A model generated the notes under the pieces. The model made no database searches, was not told the origin of the DNA, and saw only the letters and a program-made list of their open reading frames with translations. A DNA stretch of 64,000 bases from Cristatella mucedo. Its lineage: Eukaryota; Bryozoa; Phylactolaemata; Cristatellidae. This document shows, piece after piece, positions 33,562 through 43,910 of this stretch. The stretch is taken from the NCBI GenBank assembly GCA_009760855.2, contig WPIO01000232.1, forward strand, positions 124,001-188,000, given 5' to 3'. Position numbers and translations under genes: made by a program. Each line of letters begins with the position of its first letter. The first letter of the stretch is position 1.

Positions 33562-34357
33562 TAAGCGTGATGGAAGTGGCTTCTGGCGCGCCGACTTCTT
33601 CTCGAGTGAGACTGCAGCCACTCCGACCTCGGTCCTATTTATCTCTTGATTTATTTTTTTCACGTTCTTAAATAATAATAATAAATAAATAGTTATTATT
33701 AATATATTAGTAATAACAATGCATTTGTATAACAGTAAGACGGAATTTGCAACGCAATCACCCCTAGCTATGAAATTCTCTTACCGCTTATCTGCAAGCC
33801 ATGAAAACCCAAAAGTACTAAGTGCATCAAAGCCTTAAACCATAAACCTCTCTTCACCGCTCATCTGCAAATACATAAGTGTAACCAATAAACTATAAGC
33901 CTTAACCTATAGCATGAATGTGCCAAACCATTGATCAGAGATAGGACCCTTAACCCTAAATCTACCAAAAAACCAATCTAGCCAAAAAGCTTTTTCATGC
34001 ACCGATACACGTCAGTCGGCGATATTCTGTAACCGACGCTCTCTTAACATTACGGAAAAGGCACATCCGCTCGGCGGTAGGTGAAGTGTAAAATGTGGAC
34101 AATTCGAAGCACGTTTCGTCACTTTTTGATGACTATTTTATTAGTTTACAAGCGGGGCTGTGGTCTCTAAATAGCCTCTCCGGCAACAAAAAACTCAATT
34201 CCCCACTCTATCCGTATGGGAGGAAATAGGTTGGGAAAATGGCGCACGGCTAAGGAATGTAGAGACGGATCCTATCCCCCCCCCGAACGCCGAGGACGCG
34301 GCTGCGCACTGGCGATTGCTCGCCGCCGCCGCCGCTAAGTTAAATAAAATAAATAAA
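33562..34357. other. AT-rich stretch with degenerate ACC/TAA-rich repeats
   Basis: No gene. 33,620-33,720 is A/T-rich. 33,760-33,970 contains degenerate units around TTACCGCTTATCTGCAAGCC and CTCTTCACCGCTCATCTGCA, which recur in inverse orientation at about 37.83-38.01 kb. Confidence 0.5.
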
Positions 34358-34525
34358 TCCTAGCCGATTAAATAGCCTCTTTTTGCATAGCGACGGAAAA
34401 GCCTTTACAGCTGTCACCACCGCTTGCAGTGGCGATAAACAATCACCCACCGCTGGAATCGAACCCACGACCTCGGGACCTCGGTCATGAAAGCAACCAC
34501 CTTACCTAGTGCGTACCATCGCTGC
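34358..34525 (-). mobile_element. SINE-C copy, minus
   Basis: Reverse complement of SINE-C: TCCTAGCCGATTAAATAGCC, CACCACCGCTTGCAGTGGCG, GGAATCGAACCCACGACC (B-box) and CCACCTTACCTAGTGCG (A-box side). Confidence 0.85.
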
Positions 34526-34969
34526 TACCCGGCGGCACCAAAAGGGGCGTTCGAAGGACGAGAGGCAGGCCGCGTTTTACCCGAAACTGGCGAAAAGCTT
34601 ATGCAGCAGGGCACGCCAAGGCGCATGCACGCACACCGCTCGCGAGTCGGGGGTGAGAGCGCAACTGTCAGCGCACGAAGAAGCCCAAGAGGCATATAGG
34701 TGGGGATAAGTCGGAGAGCCGTGACCGCTGGCGGTTTTCGAGTCGAAAGTCTCATTAGCTGCAGCAATTATTAGAATTAGGTCATTGCAATGGTGGCTCG
34801 GGCCACCGCGATTGGTAACTTGGCCAAGGGTGCACCCAAGAATAGGCCGATGAAATGACCTTGACCTGGTCTTGGATTTGAGTGGGCCGAGCGAAGGAGC
34901 GCTGCCTAAGGCGGCCAGTCGCTCGGCACGACCTTTCCGGTCGGTCCAAGGCGTTTTGGTGGCCTCCAC

Positions 34970-35105
34970 TATAATAATAATAATAATAATAACACACTTG
35001 ATAATGCGCCCTCAGAGAACTTAGTCTCTTTCGAGGCGCTTTACTTTTGCTGCAAAGAAAAGATCTCCACTGACCATGAGAGCGAGTGTATGGATGCACG
35101 AGTGC
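34970..35105 (-). mobile_element. LINE-B 3' fragment, minus
   Basis: (ATA)n then ACACTTGATAATGCGCCCTC, AGAGAACTTAGTCTCTTTCG, and GCTTTACTTTTGCTGCAAAG. It is head-to-head with the plus copy that starts about 60 bp to the right. Confidence 0.8.
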
Positions 35106-35164
35106 GTGCATTTCTATGCGGTGAGCGAAACAAAAAAGTAAGGCTCAGCTGTTATGACTGAAAT

Positions 35165-35570
35165 CGTTGTTCAACTCGTACGAACCTCAAAACCTTTGGA
35201 CACCGCGCCTTCAGTTCGCATGCTCCTAAAGCCTGGTACTCACTATCGACCGACGTCACGAATCCTCTGACGCGACGACATTAAAAAAGAAGCTAAAACG
35301 CACCTATTTATTACAGCATTTAGTGGGTCCTCGTGATTCGTCCTTTGTGTGCTAATGCGTGCTGATACTTTGCCTGCTGCTACTAAACATGTCTAAATGT
35401 TGACCCCGTGCACATTAGATCCCATAATGTTATGCTAGATGATATTGGAAGTGTTAATAAAAATCGAGATTTAGTCGTGCATTCTTTAGAGAGTCTGTAA
35501 AGTGCCTAGACAGAAATTCATTTCGCTGAGGGTGCTAAACAAAAGTATTATTATTACTATTATTATTATG
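35165..35570 (+). mobile_element. LINE-B 3' fragment, plus
   Basis: Matches the LINE-B C-terminal coding part (CTCAAAACCTTTGGACACCG, GCTCCTAAAGCCTGG) and 3' UTR, ending GTAAAGTGCCTAGACAGAAA and an ATTATTACTATTATTATT tail. Several base changes and no long frame. Confidence 0.8.
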
Positions 35571-35639
35571 TAGTGGAAACAGAGGCCACTGAAACGACGG
35601 CCACTGCTAAACCAGCTTGATTAGGCGAATAATTATTCG

Positions 35640-36010
35640 TGATTATACGATTGCACGATAGTTTATTGCCGAGGCCTCATAAAAAGCCAGGCCCTGAGAG
35701 ATAGGCGCGAAGTCAGGATTCAAGACACGGGACGTTGGCATTGGAGCCGATTTGAGCTCTAGGCCGCAGAGCCGTGCGCGTACGCCGTGGCCGCTGTTGA
35801 ATGCCTGCAGGCGTCGGCTGCCGTCCAATAGACGTGTCTTACGTTTTAGATGCGGACTTGATATGCGATAGTACGAGGGCTCTTTGTCGCTGCTACAGTC
35901 GGCTGCTACCTGCGTGCGTCGGTGCGGCACCTACAAGTAGTTGCTGCACCGCGCTACAAGGTTGAGGCAATGCCGCGCGTGGTCGTCGCGCTTCGGCTGC
36001 GAGACTAGCA
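35640..36010 (-). repeat. Unclassified dispersed repeat, copy 1
   Basis: About 180 bp here (core GAGCCGATTTGAGCTCTAGG through ATGCGGACTTGATATG) is similar in order and spacing to 42,020-42,240. On the minus strand both copies give a related frame (LELKSAPMPTSR here, VQLKSAQIPLPT there), so it may be part of an unseen LINE region. Confidence 0.5.
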
Positions 36011-36600
36011 CGCTGCGAGCGCTGCCCAGTTCTGACCGGACGCGGAAGCCGCGCAGCGAGCGTTTGTAACGCCGTAGCTGCCGAAACTCCTGCTTGAATC
36101 CGGGCAATGTAGCACGGTCTGCAGGACGCCTCGAGCTCACCACCTGGCCTGTGCCCACTAGGTGATGCCAGGGCTGGTGAAGCTCGCCGCCGGGGCCGTC
36201 AAGGGCTCGCTCGCACCTTGCCTCGTCTGCTACGCAGACTACTAATGGCCCGACCGGGGCACAAGTCAACTTCCACAGATCCGCGCACGTGTGCGTGCGG
36301 CTTTGCGCGCACCCGGCGCGGGGGGGGGGGGGCGGCGAGTGCGCTGGCGCGGCAGCGGCCCGGTGGACTGGCGCCGGCTGACGGTGCGCCGCGCCTGCGC
36401 GCTCACCGCGACGTCGTGCATTCGCTCCTCCCGCCGCGTCCGACGACGAGAGCGGCCTACGCGCTTGGCACAGCCACGAACTGGCCGGGCTAGCGCAAGC
36501 CAGTGGTGAAACGACCGGAGAAAGCCAGAGAAAGCAACTTTATGTCGGCTTGACGCTCGACAGGGAGACTGCGAAAATCAGAAGTGGCGCGAAGTGGCAG
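36011..36600. other. GC-rich stretch with poly-G run
   Basis: CpG-rich with about 13 G near 36,320. No gene or repeat recognised. Confidence 0.4.
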
Positions 36601-37215
36601 CCTTGACTTCTAGAACTCGCTGCTTGCTGGCCTACCGGCATGTGCAATCAGGCGCTCACAGCTGGTGCAAACCTCTGCAACTGTCTGTCGTGAGCGTCGC
36701 AGTTGCCAGATCACACCACTTCTCACCGACCTGCACTATCTACCAGTAAAGCAACGGATCGACTTAGAGGTTTTATCCCTCACTTTTAGGTCCCTTCATC
36801 CTTTGGCTCCAGCCTATCTATCTGATCTACTCCCCCAGCAGGCCAGGCATCGTACCACCCGCTTTTCGGAATCTAACCGATACCTCATACAAACCTCAAG
36901 TCCTTTGGAAACCGTGCCTTTAGTTCGTATGGTCCCAAAGCCTGGAACTCACTCCCGACTTGCGTCACGACATCCCCTGACTTGACTACATTTAAAAAGA
37001 AGTTAAAAGCGCTTGCATGCTGTCACTAACCACACTTGCATGCCGACCCGTGCATGTTACCCTTAACCATGTTGTTCATGTTGTTTATCAAGCATGGTAC
37101 TGCTCACCATTCGATCGTGTTTCCTTTGCAGCAAATGTAAAGCGATTGGGAGAGATTGAGTTCTCTGATGGCGCTTTATCAAGTGTTTCATTATTATTAT
37201 TGTATTATTATTGAC
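36601..37215 (+). mobile_element. LINE-B 5'-truncated copy
   Basis: Begins CTAGAACTCGCTGCTTGCTG; the frame 36,665-36,985 gives CRERRSCQITPLLTDLHYLP and VKQRIDLEVLSLTFRSLHPL, the C-terminal part of a CR1/L2-type ORF2. It ends GGCGCTTTATCAAGTG and TTATTATTATTG. Confidence 0.9.
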
Positions 37216-38734
37216 ACGGGGTATGAGCACCTGAGTTTTGGACCAGTCACAGACAATTCTGGACATTGATCGGAAGTCGTGAATAAAGTAAATTGCACAA
37301 ATCCAGTCGCAATGTCTCAAGCACGGGCACAAGATTGGCTTTCGTACTACATCCTAAGCAGGCTCTCATTTTGGCAATGTTCTCCGAGGAAACCAGGCTA
37401 ACTTGACAGTGGCTATTTAACGTATTTACCCGATGGTAGTTTTGTTTTTAGAGCAGCACGCCCGAATTACGGGCGGACAGCTGGGGAGTGATGGTGCGCG
37501 AACCGACCGACCTTGAGTGTATGTAACCTTTGGCGGGTCTAGGGCCCATGGGCCTCGGCCCGGTGTACGCGAACGTCAAAGTGCGAGCACTTCACGATCC
37601 AGGCAGTGCCCGAAGTGCGCGCCCTCCTGGACGAGGCCTTTCTGTCTGTTTTCCACTGCGGGCGGCAGCGATATGCCGATATATATATATATATAGGTGG
37701 ATGAAGCTGTTAAATAAGCTAGTCTTTGCAGCATATACTCGCGAGGGAAGGATTTCGTGACGAGCGATTACTGGGCGTTTGGGGAAATTGAGGGTCAAGA
37801 TTGTACCGCACATCAACGGTTCGGTACTTAAGGGTTCATGTTTATGGCCTGACGGTTTATGGCTTCGCAGATAGGTGGTGAGGCCAAGTTTATGGGTTTA
37901 GCTTTATGTTTATTGTCGGGTGGAATACCACTTCGAGAAGCGGTGAAGAGAGGTTTGTTTATAGCGTCTCGGAAGGCTTATGGTTAATGGCTTTGAAGAT
38001 AAGCGACAAGGCCGCTTGAGTTGAATTGCGGTTTCGCGCTGGCCAGTGGGCCAGCTTTGAGCCCGCCCACATTATGTAAGGAGGGGGAAGCTTCACGAGC
38101 AGGAGAGCCGGGAGTGTAGAGCGAGCGCATAGGACGATCGGCGTCAGCGGAAGTCGAAGCGTCGGCGGCGACGCAACGTCCGAGCAGCCGCCGAGCGAAC
38201 GGAGACGCGGGGATTCGGAGGAAAGGAGAGTCCTCGGACCGCGTCGGCCAGCCCGCGACCTCTACCGGGCAGGAGATTTTGCCACCCAGGGAGCGGTGCG
38301 GGCGCTCCCACCACCCATCCGTAGTTCGGCAGGAGGCTTGCGACGTGGGCGGCGGGCACCTAACGCGCTCCTAGACGCCCGCGCGACCGGTCATTGCACT
38401 CCCAGATGGAGGCCAGAGCGAGCGAGAACGTTTCCCGGGTGGTCCTTGCGGGTCCTCGCCGTAGCAGCGCTCGGGGCAGGGGGAGGGGGAGGGGGGGGGG
38501 GGGGGGTTCTGCTGGATTGCTGGAAGTCTGAACCAGCGTTTCTCGTCGCTTCCCCAGTGGTAGCACCCTGCGAATAGGGCGAGGTCCGTGCGCGTTTGTC
38601 TAGGCAAGCGTCTTCTACGAGTGCGAGTACGAGTGCGGACGTAACGCCGTACCGCACGCACAGCGGCGACGTTGTGCACTTGCAAATAAAGTCAAGTAAA
38701 ATCCTCTATTTGCGCTTGCTCGCTTGGTCCAGTT
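37216..38734. other. Unclassified stretch: degenerate repeats and CpG-rich block
   Basis: 37,830-38,010 carries TTTATGG/GCAGATAGGTGGTGAGGC-type degenerate units (inverse of 33.76-33.97 kb). A short (TA)n lies at 37,680-37,695. From 38,040 to 38,700 the DNA is CpG-rich with about 14 G near 38,490 and ends with AATAAA at about 38,686. No protein domain seen. Confidence 0.4.
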
Positions 38735-39065
38735 CATGTATCCATGTATGTACTTCCGTCTTTAACTTCACAAAGCCACACAGACCATGTGGGTGTTACG
38801 CAGGAGAGTTTTGTATAGCGCACTCGAAGCCTAAGCGGCTTTCGATACGCGTTCGGTAGCCAACGGACTTCGTCTCGCGCAGCAGAGAGAAAGTGGGAAG
38901 CGTAGCAGAGTCAGGAGAGCAGTTGACGTAGCGAGTAGCATGGAAGCGGCAGCTCAGGACCACCGAAAAGGATGAGTCGTAGTCGGCAGCTGGAGAGTTG
39001 GCGGTCTTTGAGCGGAAGAATGGAGCGGCCAATTAATCGTCCACGCACGACCCGAGGGCACGATG
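38735..39065 (-). mobile_element. LINE-A 3' fragment, minus
   Basis: ACTTCCGTCTTTAACTTCAC, GGGTGTTACGCAGGAGAG, GTATAGCGCACTC and GAGAAAGTGGGAAGCGTAGC follow the LINE-A 3' end. The minus frame 39,032-38,796 gives SSFSVVLSCRFHATRYVNCS. Some C-to-G and CpG differences from the other copies suggest moderate age. Confidence 0.85.
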
Positions 39066-40529
39066 AGGCTCCGACGAGCTCACGACCCCTAGGTGACGAT
39101 AGGCAGGATAGCGCCAGAAGCGCTGCGGGCGAGGCGGCATGTTCGATTGCGCAAGCGGTGCAGCAGCCGAGCCGGCGCTCGGCTGCTGCACCGCTTGGCG
39201 TGCGGCAGGGCGCGCCCCTTACGTGCGGCTTTACGTCGTTTACTTTACTCTACCGTCGCTCAGCTTGAGGAAGCTTGTGGCCGTCGAGAGGCCATTGCGA
39301 GTGGCGCCGAGGCAGCAGGCTGCAAGGGAGGCGAGTGCGTCGGAACGAGGAAAAGCCGAAAGGGGAAAGGTCAAGCGGCGCAGGCGTCGCACACCGGAGG
39401 CGTAGAAATGGAAGCCGAAATGGCGTTCGGCCAAAGGAATAGTGTGGATAGTGAAAAGAAGGAAGCCGCCGGCCGAGTCGCGTGTGGTGAATGGTACTTT
39501 GAGGCTCTGGTGGTGACAATGGAAACAATGAAAACTAGCAAACACATTTCGATGTACGCGCTGCAAAAGGATCAGGCCGTGAATCGCGTCGTACGCCGAA
39601 TGGAATAGATCTGGCTGAACTAGCAGAGAGGCTCTAGCCCGATCGGCCTTGTTTAGAAAGTCGTTGTAGGCGACGGAGCAGAGCAGTTTCTCCGTCCGGC
39701 CCATTGCGTTAGGTGCTTTCGCCGTCGACGACCGATGACTTGGATCCCGAGCCCTGCGGCATGTCCTACAAAGGACCTGGATAAAGATTAGGTTCGTTTA
39801 GGACGCTAGGACCAATGAGTTACCTTTTTTCTCGGGATCTGCTTGATCTAAATCACTTTCGGTTGGAGCGGCACGTGGTCGCAAGATTTGATGAAGCGAT
39901 GAAATCGTTACAGTTCAAGGCTACCACTCTTTGAATTGTCTAGGATGAGAATGGCAGTAGGGAACTAACTGGGTGTAAGTTGCGTGGCGTCTCATGACTT
40001 AGGGACGGCTTTGAATGAGTAGCGTGACGAAAGCTGTTCTAAAAGGGATAGCGACCTCACTGGTAATCGGGAACGTATTGCATACATCGTATTCGGTATG
40101 GTGGGCAGCAATAGGTCTATTCACCTCACAAGAAGAATTTTCGGAGCAGGCCGAAAGCACACTAGACGTCTTCTAAGGATGAGAGGCTAATTTAGCGAAC
40201 AGGTTCATAGAGACAGTCACGACTGGCGAGAGATCAGAAGAGCAGGTGTATGCGGGGCTGTAGTTCCCGCTAGGGGGCATTAGTGGGGGTGGGGACGGAG
40301 ACCGCAATTTCTTCTATCTTGCTCAGAGTAGTTCAGAGAGAAGCTCAGATGGGATCGCTGGCAAGTGCACTTTGCTGTCAAGCGTCAAAGATAGTCAATA
40401 TTTGACATTAACACTTTTGGATTATTCATCCATGCCTTGACTGTTTCGCTATTAAACTTTCATGTAAGTATTGAATAGAATATTCCTCCAATGGTGAGCG
40501 AGTCCTAATCTGTGGCTTGGTGCCATAAA
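39066..40529. other. No gene recognised; contains a 46-bp palindrome
   Basis: Several frames of 60-170 codons on both strands, none with a recognised domain. 39,152-39,197 is a near-perfect palindrome. 39,720-39,810 resembles a degenerate SINE-E (GGATCCCGAGCCCTGC and a GGATAAAGATTAGG tail). Confidence 0.4.
39152..39197. repeat. 46-bp palindrome (21-bp arms, 4-nt loop)
   Basis: Arms 39,152-39,172 and 39,177-39,197 are perfect reverse complements (starting CAAGCGGTGCAGCAGCC) around CGGC. GC-rich, so a stable hairpin or cruciform is expected. Confidence 0.9.
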
Positions 40530-40800
40530 TAATGATAATGCAATTGTAATAGTGTTCTCTCAGAGAACTCAATCTCTTTCTAGGCCCTTTGCATTTGCTC
40601 CAAAAGAGTAATGATCGAATGGCTAGCGGTAGCATGCTCCATGACAACCAACATGACATGGTTAGAGATGACATGCAAAGAATCTGCATGCGAATATGGT
40701 TAGTGGCAACGTGGGCAGTGTCAGCACGCTTAAGCACACGAAGGACGAATCGCATGGACCCACTACACGCTGTGGTAAATAAGTACCAGGCAGTTAGCAC
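40530..40800 (-). mobile_element. LINE-B 3' fragment, minus
   Basis: TCTCAGAGAACTCAATCTC, TTTCTAGGCCCTTTGCATTTG and CAACATGACATGGTTAGAGA through ACGAAGGACGAATCGCATGG match the LINE-B 3' region in reverse. Confidence 0.8.
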
Positions 40801-41679
40801 CTAACAGTTTACTGCACGAACACCGGGCATTCAAGATGCAAGCATGCAAAGCAGTCCCCGAGGTTAGCTTTATAGGCACTGGATTACAGCAAGTGGCAGC
40901 AGCTCTAAGTGGAGAAGTGGGGATTCTTTAGAGCGAAATTAGCAGTCGTTCACATAGATCGAGCTCGCGTTTCGCTGCTTAGTGGTGCTACATGAGCCAG
41001 ATCACGACTGACGAGATTAGTGGTATTCGAGTTACAATTGCAATTCGAACCGGGCGGCCAGCTATAGTTTCGGCACCGTGCGTGAAATTTCGTGCCCCCT
41101 ATGGCTAGCGCTTGACACATGTAGCCCTCCGTAGCTATTGAATAGACTGCCTACGAATATGGACTACGATATCGTTTTTAGAAAATGGGCTCTCGTGTTT
41201 CGCTTCCGTGCTCGTCTATCGTCGGAGCACCTGCATGCGTTGGTGCTGCGCCAAGAAATATCGCTAGCAGTATTGCGAGGGTTAGTCGGTGTGTGCCTCG
41301 CGTCGGCAAGGACTGGCACTGGACAAGGACTGGCACATGCGCGCAAGGACAAGGTCTGGCACATGCGCACAAGGACAAGGACTGGCACATGCGCACACAC
41401 TGACTGGCACTGCCACATGCACAATGTTTGCAGGCCGCAGAGTTTGTAGGAGTTGGTGCAGATGCTGTGATAGCGTGTCTGTAAGAGTTGGTGTTGGACG
41501 TTTTTGTTTGTCTTCGAGGACTCATAACTTCCTTTTGCTAGTCTCGTTGGTGAATATTGTTACTTGACGCTCGGCTTTCTATACTCGCTGCATTAAAGCG
41601 TGTACTAATTCCCGCGTCGCGGAGTGGCTGAATGCCGAGGCAGCTGCCTGCTGTAATGACAATGTGCGCTTGAAGCTTC
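40801..41679. other. No gene recognised; small minisatellite
   Basis: Contains a degenerate tandem repeat at 41,308-41,420 with units around AAGGACTGGCACATGCGCAC. A tRNA-like A-box near 41,622 (GTGGCTGAATGCCGAGG) lacks a B-box. Confidence 0.4.
41308..41420. repeat. Degenerate minisatellite
   Basis: Three to four imperfect units around AAGGACTGGCACATGCGCAC with spacing of roughly 18-30 bp. Confidence 0.7.
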
Positions 41680-42019
41680 TCTTTTTAATATCACGTTAGG
41701 GGACGTTGTGAAGTGCGTCGGTAGTTTGTTTCAGGGTTTGGGAGCATAAGAACTAAAGGCACGACCTCCAGCGGTTTTGAGGTACGTACGAGGTACAGGT
41801 TAACTTATTCGAGTCAGAACAGCGGGTTGTACAATTCTTCACTTGGTGATGGAGTTATTCTGATAGGTAGACTGGAGCCAGAGAGTAGGGGGACCTACAA
41901 GTAAGTGACGTTGAACGCGAAGTCGATGCTCTGCTTGATCGGTAGCCAGTGCAGGTCGGTGAGAAGTAGTTTGACGTGGCAACTGTGACGCTCACGACAG
42001 ATGAGCCTAGCTGCAGCTA
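41680..42019 (-). mobile_element. Divergent LINE-B fragment, minus
   Basis: GGGACGTTGTGAAGTGCGTC, GGGAGCATAAGAACTAAAGG, GGTAGCCAGTGCAGGTCGG and GTGACGCTCACGACAGATGA align with the coding region of LINE-B at 52.5-52.9 kb in the same order. The (ATT)n end is missing. Confidence 0.75.
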
Positions 42020-42240
42020 TAATCTACGGCCAAAGCCGAATGAGAAGTAGAAGACGCGTCAAGGGCTGTCGGTTGTGCTTCAGCAGTTGGCAACGGTATT
42101 TGAGCCGATTTGAGCTGTACGCCGCTGATACGTTGGCGTAGCATCCTGGCAATCGTGGATCGTCTGCTGCTGTCAAATACTGGTTTACGTTGCGGATATG
42201 GACTTGTCATGTTAAGTTAAAGGCTTCATTCGTCGACGCC
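42020..42240 (-). repeat. Unclassified dispersed repeat, copy 2
   Basis: Core GAGCCGATTTGAGCTGTACG and GTTGCGGATATGGACTTGTC, parallel to 35.69-35.88 kb. It lies directly after a LINE-B fragment on the same strand, so it may be a more 5' part of a related element. Confidence 0.5.
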
Positions 42241-42430
42241 GTCGGTATTCCGCTACAGACGACTGAGGTAGTGCTAGAGAGCGGCCTCATGCGACGCCTA
42301 GCGTGGTGTGGACCTTTACCCGATTTCTCCGCGATACCTTCGGGTATTCCGATGCTATCTTTGCTGCGACTATTTATGACCTGTCCTCGGATAGGCTACA
42401 CAAAACAGGACCTGCTTAGCATAGGTTGCG

Positions 42431-43444
42431 ATGTCGCCATTAGTCGATACCTACCGGCGGGCCTTCTTCGGCCGGCGGGTCTGTGGTGAGAACCTTCCCG
42501 CACCCTGCGTTCGCCCTACCAACAGCTCGGCTATCAAAAATACGACCCGTAAGTTTAACACGCTGAATAGCATTCGTTGCGGTAGTAGCTCACCTGCCGC
42601 GGCCCAGCACGTTGTGAAACGTCGACCGGCGGGCATTACTAAGGTCCAATTCAAATTCGAAGAGCCCTCGTCCGCCGGGCCGGATAGACGCCGACGTGAA
42701 GGGAAGCCGCTTCTTCGCTGTCGCCCAGTTGTTGGACAGCCTCTTAAATTCTGCCTACTAAATGTCCGCTCGCTAAAAACCAAGGGGTTACTTATTCGCA
42801 ATCAGGTTGTCCAGGACAAGCTAGATGCATTTCTGCTTACCGAAACTTGGATGACGCCTTGTTTCAGTAGCTGTATATCTGAGACCACTCCACCCGGGTT
42901 CTCATTGTATCAGTCCGTGCGTTCTGACAAGGTTGGTGGCAGGGTTACAATTGCTGTTCATGAATTGCTTGGCTATAAGATTTGCAGTTTTTCGCATGGG
43001 CCGTCGTTTGAATCGGCTGCAAACAGGTCTTCATCAAAGACAATGCCTCTCACTGTGGTGATAAACCAGCCTCCTTCTGGTTGTCTAAACTTGTTTATAG
43101 AGGAGTTTTCAGAGTTCCTCACTAAAGTATTTGTGTGTGACTGGCGGTTACTGATTGCTGGAGACTTAAATATTCACGTTGATAACCATCTCAAAAGCCA
43201 GATCCGCTCATTTCTTGACTGTCTGGAGAATTTTAGTTTGGTCCAACACGTCAATCATACCACCCATGTAGGTGGCTATATTCTAGATCTCGTGATCACT
43301 AAGGATGTCCTCCCCACTGACCTTGTGGTGTGCCCACTGACCCTCTCAGATCATTGCTCGGTCTCGTTTACTGTTCCTGCTAACTTGTACGTACAGGGTA
43401 ATGTCGAATTGTCAAGCGACGTAACTTTCAAAGCATTGACATAG
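42431..43444 (+). pseudogene. LINE-A endonuclease part
   Basis: Open frame of 337 codons. From about residue 105 it is an apurinic-type endonuclease: LKFCLLNVRSLKTK (N-terminal strand), LLTETWM (catalytic Glu), LLIAGDLNIHVDN (GDLN motif), ILDLVITKD and LSDHCSVSFTV (SDH motif). The domain nicks target DNA to prime reverse transcription. The first 100 residues are Arg/Pro-rich and may be 5' leader. The frame stops at 43,444 where the family normally continues towards the RT, so it is separated from it. The key endonuclease residues that can be seen are present. Confidence 0.85.
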
Positions 43445-43910
43445 GCAAATTTTTGAAATTTGTTTGTGGGAATGCAGGTCTTCTCGATCTGCATTCCCAC
43501 TCGGCCGGCAGCCTCGATACCCTCACTGATGCAGTGAACATGACACGCAGGAGTGCTCTTGACCAGCATGCTCCCGTTCATTCTATCCATGTACAAAGTG
43601 TGGAGATTCCTTTCAATTTACAAAAACAACTCCTAAAATGCGCCGGGTTAAGCGCAGGCTTGAACGTCGCTTCCAGAAATCGGGGTCTGATGCAGATCTA
43701 GTCAATTTTTAAAGACTTCCTTCGAGTTTACACCCGGAAGCTTAAAAAAGCCAGGGCTTCCTTTTCATCCGAAAGCTGAATTCTTGCCAGTCGGGCCCTA
43801 AACAGATTTATAAGACAGTAAACCATTTACTGGCCAATGCTAAGAGGTCCGACTCCCCAGATATTAAAGGCTCAGCCGAAAAGTTTTCATCCTTTTTTAC
43901 TGAAGAAATT

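Noticed and set aside
38040-38740. Long terminal repeat of an LTR element
   Set aside because: CpG-rich unit with AATAAA near its end, but no second copy, no clear terminal dinucleotides and no element interior are visible. Unproven.
41600-41660. Possible tRNA-Leu gene (GCGGAGTGGCTGAATGCCGAGG)
   Set aside because: No B-box or acceptor-stem partner found within the next 60 bases.
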